Assembly (NCBI GenBank): GCA_016789345.1
Contig: JAEURG010000207.1
Coordinates: 1-41,111, forward strand
Direction of reading: 5' to 3'
Length of the DNA: 41,111 nt
From: Anaerolineales bacterium
GTDB lineage: Bacteria; Chloroflexota; Anaerolineae; Anaerolineales; Villigracilaceae
Shown piece by piece: positions 17,001 through 24,331 of this stretch. Each line of letters opens with the position of its first letter. The first letter of the stretch is position 1. Under the pieces are notes generated by a model. The model did not search any database. It had not been told where the DNA came from and saw only the letters and a list, made by a program, of their open reading frames with translations. The translations under genes and the position numbers were made by a program.

Positions 17001-17931
17001 ATGCAACTTGGATGAAGACATTGGCTTGATGGACTAGCGCGAAGCCTCCCGTAGTGAAGCGGAGTGGGCAAAGCCCGCTTTCTGCGAAGCGTCACCCGTG
17101 CTGAACAGGTTTATTCAGCCTGATTCGATTGTGCCGAATCCTTATAACTCACAGGCGTTTAACAGGTATAGTTATGTAATAAATAATCCAATTAATTTAA
17201 TAGACCCGAGTGGGAACACATATTTGTGTGACGAAGGCTGCGAAGAATATCTCGAGCGAAAACAATACTCCTTAGATGACATGGCTGAAATGTAAGGTAT
17301 AAACTTCGAATCTGACGATGAAGAATGGAGTCTTGAGGACAAAGTTGCAACAATGACTGCGGTATATAAAGTAGCAAAAAAGTTACAAGCAGAAATGAAT
17401 TTAGCTGCAGAACTTGCTTATCAAGCATGCTTAAAGAATTTAAGCGGACCTGAATCAACTTGCGCGCAGTCTACACCTGTAAGCCCTGCTGAAGCGTTCA
17501 AAAAAATCTATCGTCACGGTGTAAATTTTATCTGGGGATGCTCAGGTTGTACAGCATTGGGTCTTACTGTAGGTAAAAATACTGTTATGTTCAGAGACTT
17601 TTACAGTTGGGGGGATACTATGTTGAGAAATGTTAACCTCGTGATACATGAACTTGGGCACATTTTTGATAACCTTTACACATACTCTGCAGCTGGAAGA
17701 TGGTACGGGCCCGCACTGGCACTTACGACTGATTTAGCTAGCAATCGTGATGGATTTGGTCCAATGTGGGATTATCAGCAGAGTCGTGATATAACGGGAA
17801 ATGAAATTTTCGCCGATATGTTTGTTCATTGGGTACAAGGTGGATGGGCGACGGACACCGTTTTGAATCGGAATGCTTCAAGTGCCCGCATTGATTGGCT
17901 CAACCAAAATATGCCGAATTATATGCCATGA
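17001..17931 (+). pseudogene. RHS C-terminal tip 1 with HExxH metallopeptidase domain, disrupted
   Basis: This is the last part of an RHS-repeat protein with no N-terminal body. The core begins at 17003 as NLDEDIGLMD and then hits a stop, where ~33 bp of GCGAAGC-rich sequence has inserted relative to tips 2 and 3. After the insertion the reading resumes at GTG 17098 (LNRFIQPDSIVPNPYN, then INLIDPSGN, the conserved RHS end). A TAA at 17293-17295 then interrupts the same frame before the C-terminal domain (17296-17931). That domain contains VIHELGHIFDN, an HExxH zinc-peptidase motif, and NEIFADMF, a likely third-ligand region. The gene is probably non-functional unless the stop is read through or the domain is restarted at ATG 17353. 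Its end overlaps the next lipoprotein gene by ATGA. Confidence 0.8.
17353..17931 (+). CDS. Zinc-metallopeptidase-like C-terminal domain of RHS tip 1, possible separate ORF
   Basis: If translated alone from ATG 17353 this gives 192 residues with VIHELGHIFDN (catalytic Glu, two zinc His) near residue 97 and NEIFADMF near residue 155. It is in frame with the RHS core upstream, separated by one TAA. There is no good Shine-Dalgarno at the ATG, so independent expression is uncertain. It shares layout with tip 3 (HEFGHVF, then AEDFADTF). Substrate unknown. A toxin role is inferred only from its RHS-tip context. Confidence 0.55.
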   Translation: MTAVYKVAKKLQAEMNLAAELAYQACLKNLSGPESTCAQSTPVSPAEAFKKIYRHGVNFIWGCSGCTALGLTVGKNTVMFRDFYSWGDTMLRNVNLVIHELGHIFDNLYTYSAAGRWYGPALALTTDLASNRDGFGPMWDYQQSRDITGNEIFADMFVHWVQGGWATDTVLNRNASSARIDWLNQNMPNYMP

Positions 17932-18827
17932 ATAATAAAACTTTAATCCGCAAAACAAACTTGTTAATTTTGCTTGTCGCAATAGCAATATTGTTGCTTG
18001 GGTGTTTCTCTACACCAACAGAGAGTACCAATCCCTTGATAACCGCCTCTCCATCACCAACATTTGAAAGTACAGCCACCGCATTCCCAACAAGAAAGCC
18101 TACTGCAACATTTCCTCCTACTCGCACGCCTCTACCGCCTCAAACTGATTTACCAACTATTGTGCCAAATAGCATTAACTCTATGGTCGATTCTTTGTAT
18201 TCAAGGTGTGAACTGCCATGTTGGGGAGGCATTATTCCTGGAAAGACAAGTCAATATGCGGCTAAACGCTTTTTATCCCCGCTTGGTGAATGGTATAACC
18301 CAGTATCGCCATCTGGAGAATGGGATCCTCTAGCAGGTGTAACTGTTGAATATAACAACTTGCCAGCTTCTATTTCCCTTTTGTTAGAACATGGCTTGGT
18401 AAGGAGCATCCACCTTGATACAGGGCTTACTAGACCTTATCGGATTAACCGCTTGTTTACCGAATATGGTATGCCAGAAGATGTTCTGATTGACATAGTG
18501 CCTTTAACTGCCGATCTCACCTCATGGTTTTTTTTAGTGCTTTTGTATCCTGAGCAGGGCATCATGGCAATTCTTGAGGGAGAGGCAACGCCCATCAATT
18601 CAATCATTCATGTATGCCCAAGAAATATCTCTCCTAGGTTGCGTTTATTCGCACCAAACACTTATTCGCTCGATGAGATGAAAGAAATTCTCTCTGTTGT
18701 TTTCCCTGTGAAATTCTACCCTTTAGATACGCTCACAGACGTAAATATAAATCAATTTTATGAAATATTTAGCAATCAAAACACTACTTGCATACCAACG
18801 AAATTTGAATTCCAATTGCCCCCTTAA
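17928..18827 (+). CDS. Lipoprotein following RHS tip 1, candidate immunity protein
   Basis: A 299-residue lipoprotein I do not recognise. The start ATG 17928 overlaps the stop of the metallopeptidase domain (ATGA), the arrangement typical of toxin-immunity pairs. A longer frame from 17895 is just read-in. The signal is hydrophobic (LLILLVAIAILLLGC, lipobox LLGC), followed by a Thr/Pro-rich linker (~residues 25-65) and a globular domain with several Cys (CELPCWGG). It would be anchored outside the membrane, where a surface-acting peptidase toxin would be met. The immunity role is inferred from position only. Confidence 0.7.
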   Translation: MNNKTLIRKTNLLILLVAIAILLLGCFSTPTESTNPLITASPSPTFESTATAFPTRKPTATFPPTRTPLPPQTDLPTIVPNSINSMVDSLYSRCELPCWGGIIPGKTSQYAAKRFLSPLGEWYNPVSPSGEWDPLAGVTVEYNNLPASISLLLEHGLVRSIHLDTGLTRPYRINRLFTEYGMPEDVLIDIVPLTADLTSWFFLVLLYPEQGIMAILEGEATPINSIIHVCPRNISPRLRLFAPNTYSLDEMKEILSVVFPVKFYPLDTLTDVNINQFYEIFSNQNTTCIPTKFEFQLPP

Positions 18828-18903
18828 ATTTATTTAATCGCAAGTCTGCTCCCTGCCCTCTCACAACTTCTGATGCAATGCCAACAAAACTGCCCCCACC
18901 CAT

Positions 18904-18971
18904 CCTCCCCCAAGTCGACATTTATTATTTGCAATAATTATATAATCTTTATATTGTCGACTTGGGGGAGG
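18904..18971. repeat. Inverted repeat with perfect 17-bp arms upstream of RHS tip 2
   Basis: CCTCCCCCAAGTCGACA and TGTCGACTTGGGGGAGG are perfect inverted arms around a 34-nt AT-rich loop. The flanking GC-rich sequence up to 18994 (GTGCCGAAGGCGGAGGG) looks like part of the same interspersed element. It ends close to the -10 box of the RHS tip 2 gene. The rest of 18828-19007 holds no gene I can see. Confidence 0.75.
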
Positions 18972-19007
18972 TGCCGAAGGCGGAGGGGGTGAGATAAAAT
19001 TACCATC

Positions 19008-20036
19008 ATGAACGATGGCTCTGGATTAAAATATCTACTCACCGACCATTTGGGTTCAGTGGTTGCGATTACAGACCATCAAGGTGACTTAATCAGCCAG
19101 CACAGATATTTACCCTTCGGCGGGACGAGACAACTACCCAACCAACCCGCTAGCGGACTAACCGACTATGGCTATACAGGGCAACGCAACTTGGATGAAG
19201 ATATTGGACTAATGGACTACAAGGCAAGATTTTACTCACCCGTGCTGAACAGGTTTATCCAGCCTGATTCGATTGTGCCTGAGCCAAGTAATCCCCAAAC
19301 ATGGAATCGTTTTGCATATGTTAACAACCGCCCAATCGTAATGAACGACCCAACAGGGCATTGTGGAGAGAATAGTGTACCATCAGGAGGCGTAAATCAA
19401 GTCAGACATAATTGGTTATGTGAATTGCACGAAAAAGCAATGGAACTTAGTCTTCAAGTAGACAGTGGCGAGGTCGAAAATGATGTTGAGGCTTTGGCTC
19501 AATTCATAGAGTTTGCTGCACCTCATTACATTCGTGGTGGGATTGAGAATAGGCGAGCATTGGCTAATGATATAGGTATTGTTTTGGGAGGCAATGAGTT
19601 TACTTTTCTCGATGGGGCAATTACTATTTTACAGACCATTGGAGGTGGAAATATTCCAACTGGAGGACAAATAGCGAATGCCGCCACAAATCGCTGTGGT
19701 AACTCCAATTATTCTTCAGATGATATGTGCCAATACTACACAGGTTTCTTTGCGTTTGGATCAGAGGGTTTTAAAAAGCCCGATTATTACGAAGAAGGCG
19801 GAAATCAAGTTGCTCATTTTGCAGGGGGATTATCTGCTTTGGGCAATACCGGTCGACCAGGAATGCAAATTACAATTGACCAAGAAGACAACCCTCCTGA
19901 TAAAAGGCTGTTTGAAGCAGTACTTGACCTTTGGGACTCCAACACATCAATAACTGATTGGGGTAATTGGATACGTAAAAACCTTATGCATAAAAGCCCT
20001 TCTCCAAAATTGTATCCTGTTCATATACCATATTAA
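19008..20036 (+). CDS. RHS C-terminal tip 2 with unrecognised C-terminal domain
   Basis: A 342-residue orphan RHS tip. Residues 1-120 are the RHS core end: YLLTDHLGSVVAITD, then YLPFGGTRQLP, YGYTGQRNLDEDIGLMDY, KARFYSPVLNRFIQPDS, and the boundary NDPTGHC. No signal peptide and none of the upstream YD-repeat shell is present. The variable domain (residues ~122-342) is not a family I know; it contains NQVAHFAGGLSALG and a C-terminal basic segment. A TAAAAT box 7 nt before ATG suggests leaderless expression. It is followed by a lipoprotein gene (20102) that may encode immunity. Core DNA at 19056-19168 is nearly identical to 20835-20947 in tip 3. Confidence 0.85.
   Translation: MNDGSGLKYLLTDHLGSVVAITDHQGDLISQHRYLPFGGTRQLPNQPASGLTDYGYTGQRNLDEDIGLMDYKARFYSPVLNRFIQPDSIVPEPSNPQTWNRFAYVNNRPIVMNDPTGHCGENSVPSGGVNQVRHNWLCELHEKAMELSLQVDSGEVENDVEALAQFIEFAAPHYIRGGIENRRALANDIGIVLGGNEFTFLDGAITILQTIGGGNIPTGGQIANAATNRCGNSNYSSDDMCQYYTGFFAFGSEGFKKPDYYEEGGNQVAHFAGGLSALGNTGRPGMQITIDQEDNPPDKRLFEAVLDLWDSNTSITDWGNWIRKNLMHKSPSPKLYPVHIPY
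19056..19168 (+). repeat. 113-bp RHS core direct repeat, copy in tip 2
   Basis: This segment matches 20835-20947 with one mismatch seen by eye, at 19150. Similarity continues downstream with mostly synonymous differences. It is the conserved core DNA that could serve as a recombination substrate for swapping tips. Confidence 0.9.
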
Positions 20037-20101
20037 ATTAGGTCTCACAAAATCCCAGAATCCTTTTTGCATATAATCGAAAGGCAGATAATAAATAACA
20101 C

Positions 20102-20731
20102 ATGACTAGTCGTTCTTTTATCTACAGTCCGTTAGAAATAACTATATACTTGGTATTTTTAATCTCGCTTGTAGGATGTGGTTACGGAGGTCTCTCTGAT
20201 GTTAAGAAAGATGGAATTTCTTTGGAAGAGGCTCAAAAATTACTCTTGTTTCAAATTTGCCTTCCAGATTATGTGCCTAACGGGGTAACTATGAGTAATT
20301 CAGTGTTTTATCATGCTGAGTTTGGGGATCCAAACGAATCTGATGTTACTATTAATTATGTTCGTGAGGGTGATGGAAAGTTGATCTTTTCGGTTTATGA
20401 AAGAAACGGTACTGGACAAGAAATAAATTTTCACGATATTGGTTTACAGCGTGTGAACTTGAGTCAACTCTTGGATTGGCAGGTTGATTGGGAAACAATC
20501 GAAGATTTTGACAAACAATTCAATGAACTCGAAAAAGATGGCACTATTGAATACGAAATTTATGATGCTCTTGGTACAGAAAGATTGCTTATAGAAATTA
20601 CATTACCCATAGAGTTAAAATCTGTTTTGATAACATGGAGACTAAGTCAATATGTGCTAATTGATATCTATTCATTTCTTTCTGCTGAGGAAACTAAGCT
20701 AATTGCGAATTCTGTAAAAAATTGTAATTAA
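20102..20731 (+). CDS. Lipoprotein following RHS tip 2, candidate immunity protein
   Basis: A 209-residue predicted lipoprotein of no family I recognise. The N-terminal hydrophobic segment is followed by lipobox LVGC near residue 26. The mature part is acidic and rich in beta-type sequence. It follows RHS tip 2 by 65 bp on the same strand. A TATAAT at 20072-20077 lies in the gap and may give it its own promoter, which would fit an immunity gene that must be expressed even without its toxin. The function is inferred from position only. Confidence 0.7.
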   Translation: MTSRSFIYSPLEITIYLVFLISLVGCGYGGLSDVKKDGISLEEAQKLLLFQICLPDYVPNGVTMSNSVFYHAEFGDPNESDVTINYVREGDGKLIFSVYERNGTGQEINFHDIGLQRVNLSQLLDWQVDWETIEDFDKQFNELEKDGTIEYEIYDALGTERLLIEITLPIELKSVLITWRLSQYVLIDIYSFLSAEETKLIANSVKNCN

Positions 20732-20773
20732 GAATTTAGGTACTAGGCGACTACCTCCTTTTTGTTTACCTTC

Positions 20774-20817
20774 ATTCCCCACTATAATTCTGTCCATGAC
20801 AAGCTTCTTCAACTTCG
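20774..20817 (+). repeat. 44-bp duplication of the creatininase promoter and first codons, copy 1
   Basis: It matches 22128-22171 with four mismatches by eye. It includes TATAAT, the ATG, and codons for M-T-x-F-F-N-F. In this copy the captured start is fused to the RHS core. Confidence 0.85.
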
Positions 20818-21686
20818 CCAAAAGACCTCGGAGGTCAGTGGTTGCGATTACAGACCATCAAGGTGACTTAATCAGCCAGCACAGATATTTACCCTTCGGC
20901 GGGACGAGACAACTACCCAACCAACCCACTAGCGGACTAACCGACTACGGTTACACAGGCCAACGCAATTTAGATGAAGACCTTGGCTTGATGGACTACA
21001 AAGCCCGCTTTTACTCGCCTTATCTTAACCACTTCACCCAACCTGACAGCATTGTACCAGACCCAACAAACCCGCAGGCGTGGAATAGGTTTAGTTATGC
21101 TAATAACAACCCAGTTAAGTTTAACGATCCAAGTGGGCATTGTTCTGGTGACGCTACAGATAGCCAAAACCCAGATGCGGATTGCTGGGCAAAAATTAAT
21201 GAAATCGAAAACCTCTATCCATTTGTTGATATTGATCCGGGCAATTGGACTGAAGGTGAGTTGAGCAATATACAAACATCATTAAATGCTATGGAAAACT
21301 CTTTTGGAGGAGTAGCAAATTTTGAAAGCCAGATTGGTAATGTTACTCTTAATAGGTCAAACAACCTGTTCGTTGATCTTGCTTGCGATTGGGGATTTGT
21401 TTGTGTGCAAGGGCTTACATTTGCAAAGTCTATAACCTTATATGATAGTGCCTTCGCTACAGAAGCCGAAACTATTTTTACAACATTACATGAATTTGGA
21501 CATGTTTTTGGTATGAATGGCACTAATAAATACACTGAGTTTGCTGAAAAGTTTTGGGAAGGATGTGAATGGATTGTTAATGGGAAATGCTTTAGCCCAG
21601 GAAATCCAGTTGGTGAAGTGACTAGGGACTATGCATCATCTCAACCAGCAGAAGACTTTGCTGACACTTTTGCAATAACAATCTAG
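20796..21686 (+). CDS. RHS C-terminal tip 3 with HExxH metallopeptidase domain, probably truncated by an in-frame TAG
   Basis: A 296-residue orphan RHS tip. Residues 1-13 (MTSFFNFAKRPRR) are not RHS-like; the first seven copy the start of the downstream creatininase gene. Residues 14-115 are RHS core (SVVAITDHQGD, YLPFGGTRQLP, NLDEDLGLMDYKARFYSP, then the boundary NDPSGHC). The variable domain has LHEFGHVFG, an HExxH zinc-peptidase motif, and AEDFADTF as a likely third-ligand region. The frame continues for 42 more codons after TAG 21684-21686, up to TAA 21813-21815, and that stretch looks protein-like (NIMSYPGQKFPPL). The peptidase may therefore have lost its true C-terminus. A -10 box (TATAAT, 20783-20788) lies 7 nt before ATG. 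Confidence 0.8.
   Translation: MTSFFNFAKRPRRSVVAITDHQGDLISQHRYLPFGGTRQLPNQPTSGLTDYGYTGQRNLDEDLGLMDYKARFYSPYLNHFTQPDSIVPDPTNPQAWNRFSYANNNPVKFNDPSGHCSGDATDSQNPDADCWAKINEIENLYPFVDIDPGNWTEGELSNIQTSLNAMENSFGGVANFESQIGNVTLNRSNNLFVDLACDWGFVCVQGLTFAKSITLYDSAFATEAETIFTTLHEFGHVFGMNGTNKYTEFAEKFWEGCEWIVNGKCFSPGNPVGEVTRDYASSQPAEDFADTFAITI
20835..20947 (+). repeat. 113-bp RHS core direct repeat, copy in tip 3
   Basis: This is the partner of 19056-19168. The match begins sharply right after the captured creatininase start and the linker AAAGACCTCGGAGG. Confidence 0.9.
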
Positions 21687-21825
21687 TCAGAAAACTTTGA
21701 TATAGTTGAAGATAATATCATGTCTTATCCTGGCCAAAAATTTCCGCCACTTTATATAAAAAAGCCTAGCCTTCAACGTATACAATATATGAAAAATCTT
21801 TTACGCAGTGAATAATCGGAGAAAA

Positions 21826-22041
21826 ATGAATCCATTCATGTTTATTGAGCAAATTACCTTTTTCTTAATATATAGTATATTGATTTTTTCGCCCGCATTA
21901 AATATTTACTTACTATTAAGGCTGTTCAAAGATACTAATAAAAAAAGAATGATTGTATTTATAGGCATTTCTTTTTACTTGTTGTTTTCGTGTCTATTTA
22001 TTTTTACTATTTTTGTATCAGTTGATTTTTTAATACCTTGA
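21826..22041 (+). CDS. Small two-helix membrane protein following RHS tip 3
   Basis: A 71-residue protein with two transmembrane segments (FFLIYSILIFSPALNIYLLL and the MIVFIGISFYLLFSCLF region) joined by a short basic loop (KDTNKKR). I prefer ATG 21826 with GGAG at 21818-21821; the GTG at 21808 lies within the tail of tip 3. It follows RHS tip 3 as lipoproteins follow tips 1 and 2, so it is a candidate immunity protein. No family recognised. Confidence 0.55.
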   Translation: MNPFMFIEQITFFLIYSILIFSPALNIYLLLRLFKDTNKKRMIVFIGISFYLLFSCLFIFTIFVSVDFLIP

Positions 22042-22127
22042 CTATTATCTATATGTTTAGCCGATCCAAAAAATACTGAAACAAAAGCAACTTCTTAAGA
22101 ATCGAGACACAATTCTCCATTACCCCA

Positions 22128-22171
22128 ATTCCCCGCTATAATCCCGTCCATGACAAACTTCTTCAACTTCG
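22128..22171 (+). repeat. 44-bp duplication, original copy at the creatininase start
   Basis: Partner of 20774-20817. This copy carries the TATAAT at 22137-22142, 7 nt before ATG 22150, and belongs to an intact gene, so it is probably the source. Confidence 0.85.
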
Positions 22172-23316
22172 ATGACTTAACTTGGGATGAAGTTGCAAAC
22201 CTCCCACGCGATGTGCCTTTGGTTTTGCCACTCGGTTCGGGCTATGATATGGCTCAATTGCAGAGTCAATTATCAAATCCAGGCCGATGCGGTTTACTTC
22301 CGCCCTTTCCGTTTGGATGGCGGGATAGCGGAATTGAAATCCCAGAAAAAGTTTTTATGCCGTACATCATCAACCTGCTCGATAGTTTGCGCGATGATGG
22401 TTTTACAAACGTGTATTGCCTCGCGCCGCAAGGCTTCGACCCGCAAAGTAGTTTTATGGCTCACCTCTCGCCGTTTATTTTGCGGCAAAGTCATGCATCA
22501 CACTATCAAGCCAAAGCAATTCTTCCGCCTGATAGTGAACGCGACAAAGTGATTTTGATTCCGATTGGTCACACCGAGCAACATGGTTTTCATTTGCCGC
22601 TTTCGGTGGATACCATCATTATTGATGCGATTGCTAAAGGCACCGTTACGTTTGGAAAAAATAAAAGTTTTACATTGCCCGTTATGCCGTATGGCGTTAG
22701 CACACATCGCGCATCGTTTGCTGGAACGATGAACGCTGGCGGACGCGCCTTTGAAGATTTTTGGATGACTGTGATTGATTCTTTGGTTGCTCGCGGATTC
22801 AACCGCTTCTATCTGATGAGTGGGCATGGTGGCAATACCTCATTCTTGGTCAATATCGTGAAGTATGCTGGCGAACGTCATCGCCGAATTTTTTGCGCCA
22901 CAACGTGGTTACACACATCTGGAAGCATTGGTGCAGAAGCGATTAAAAAATATCGCACCTCCCCCATCGGCGGGATGGGTCATGCTGGTGAATTGGAAAC
23001 ATCGTTCTTACTTCATCTCCGCCCTGATTTATGCAAAATGGAAAAAGTTGTAGATGAAATTGATTTCGTCTCAACCCCTGACTATTATATGGATTGGATT
23101 GAAGGCGGAAGTTTAGTCGCCAACCCGCCTTGGGATGATGATACAAAAACTGGCGCGTATGGTGCAGGTAGCCACGCCACTGCCGAAAAAGGAAAATTAT
23201 GGCTTGAAGCCGCCATTGCAGAAAAAGCGAATCATGTAGAGCAAATCCATGAGCAACATGAAAGAAGAGAAAAAAGACGAAATGAAGGTTATGGTTTGTG
23301 GGGGAAGAAGTTCTAA
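22150..23316 (+). CDS. Creatininase family protein (creatinine amidohydrolase-like)
   Basis: A 388-residue protein. Residues ~1-125 form an N-terminal extension not found in short creatininases. Residues ~130-370 are the metal-dependent creatininase fold with IPIGHTEQHGFHLPLSVDT (metal ligands Glu, His, Asp) and later YLMSGHGGNTSF and GHAGELETSF. Family members hydrolyse creatinine or related amides, or process peptides as MftE does, so the substrate is open. It appears leaderless, with TATAAT 7 nt before ATG. Its promoter and first codons are duplicated at 20774-20817. Its TAA overlaps the TAG of the convergent lipoprotein gene (shared CTAA). Confidence 0.9.
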   Translation: MTNFFNFDDLTWDEVANLPRDVPLVLPLGSGYDMAQLQSQLSNPGRCGLLPPFPFGWRDSGIEIPEKVFMPYIINLLDSLRDDGFTNVYCLAPQGFDPQSSFMAHLSPFILRQSHASHYQAKAILPPDSERDKVILIPIGHTEQHGFHLPLSVDTIIIDAIAKGTVTFGKNKSFTLPVMPYGVSTHRASFAGTMNAGGRAFEDFWMTVIDSLVARGFNRFYLMSGHGGNTSFLVNIVKYAGERHRRIFCATTWLHTSGSIGAEAIKKYRTSPIGGMGHAGELETSFLLHLRPDLCKMEKVVDEIDFVSTPDYYMDWIEGGSLVANPPWDDDTKTGAYGAGSHATAEKGKLWLEAAIAEKANHVEQIHEQHERREKRRNEGYGLWGKKF

Positions 23317-24002
23317 TCTTTTACAACAAATTCAATTTTCATACTGCAAAATTGTAATTTGCCAACTTGTAAAGCAAAAAAAGAACGATATTCGCCTGCT
23401 TGCTTAGGCGCAATAAAAAAAGCACTCACCCGCAATGTATCGCCTGGCGGCACAAATTCTTTCGTATCTTGTATTCTGGTGTTTTCATGTCGGTAGCCAC
23501 CTTTATACACATGGTCAATCGTATTGCGCGTCCATGTTTTTGTGCCAGTATTTTGAATCGTCCAGAAAGCATAAAACTTAGATTCTTTTTTTAAGACAGC
23601 CCCTTTGGGAGGTTGGGTCTCAGCGACAATGATTGTACAATCCCATGGCTGTGGCGTTTTGAATTTTGACGAATCATTCGGACCCGCAGTATTAGCGCCA
23701 GCGATAAACCCAATTGGGGTAATGGTTGGAATGGGTGTAAGCGTTGGTAATAAATAAATAAATGTAACTGTTGGTGATGGGGTAATGGTTGGAATGCGAG
23801 TGGGTGTCGTTGTTGATGTTAATGTAGGAGATGGGTTTGCTCTAGCAGTTTGAGTCTGTGCCGCATCTGCTGTTTGGACGATGATAGTTTGCAAAGCGTT
23901 AATATCGGCTGGCGGATTGTTCACCACAGGGGCAGAAGCACCAGGCAAAGCACAAGCAAGCATAGCAAGAAGCAAGATGATTAAGGAAATCTTTTTGTTC
24001 AT
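23313..24002 (-). CDS. Lipoprotein with NBR1-Ig-like domain
   Basis: A 229-residue lipoprotein. I chose ATG 24002 because the next residues are the signal peptide MNKKISLIILLLAMLACALP with lipobox LAC; the longer frame adds nine unrelated residues. A Thr/Pro-rich linker spans ~residues 45-90. The C-terminal ~105 residues form an NBR1-type Ig-like domain, marked by FYAFWTIQNTGTKTWTRNT and APKQAGEYRSFFALQ. In Anaerolineae such domains are common on surface lipoproteins; their ligand is unknown. It converges with the creatininase gene, with overlapping stop codons. Confidence 0.85.
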   Translation of the reverse strand: MNKKISLIILLLAMLACALPGASAPVVNNPPADINALQTIIVQTADAAQTQTARANPSPTLTSTTTPTRIPTITPSPTVTFIYLLPTLTPIPTITPIGFIAGANTAGPNDSSKFKTPQPWDCTIIVAETQPPKGAVLKKESKFYAFWTIQNTGTKTWTRNTIDHVYKGGYRHENTRIQDTKEFVPPGDTLRVSAFFIAPKQAGEYRSFFALQVGKLQFCSMKIEFVVKD

Positions 24003-24036
24003 GTTTATATTCAAAAGTATAACATGCACTACACCA

Positions 24037-24328
24037 TGTCATTGCGAGGGCGAATTTTTTTGGGGGGCCAAATTCGAGGATAAACAAGCTTCATTGTGTC
24101 ATTCTGAGCCGCGCTTTTGTTCTTTGCGGCGAAGAATCTCGAAGGCTATTGTAGAGACCCTTTGCTTGCCCCTACACTTCGTTCAGGGCTTCGGCTCAGG
24201 GTGACACGAATTTTCGTGTGTTCGATATTGGACACTCCGCGAATTTGTTCTTTGCCCGAAGCAATCTCATATTTAATTAGGAGATTGCTTCGGGTTCGGC
24301 GCTTCGCGTCTCATCCCTCGCAATGACA
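24037..24328. repeat. Palindromic interspersed repeat with 14-bp perfect ends (TGTCATTGCGAGGG)
   Basis: The ends are 24037-24050 and 24315-24328. Inside it lies a second element with its own inverted ends (24097-24206). The 300+ bp between the lipoprotein and methyltransferase genes is filled by these repeats, and I see no gene there. Confidence 0.8.
24097..24206. repeat. Nested palindromic repeat (TGTCATTCTGAGC...GCTCAGGGTGACA)
   Basis: The ends match as inverted repeats at 11 of 13 positions. This is a different widespread bacterial intergenic repeat type, sitting inside the element at 24037-24328. Confidence 0.7.
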
Positions 24329-24331
24329 TAT

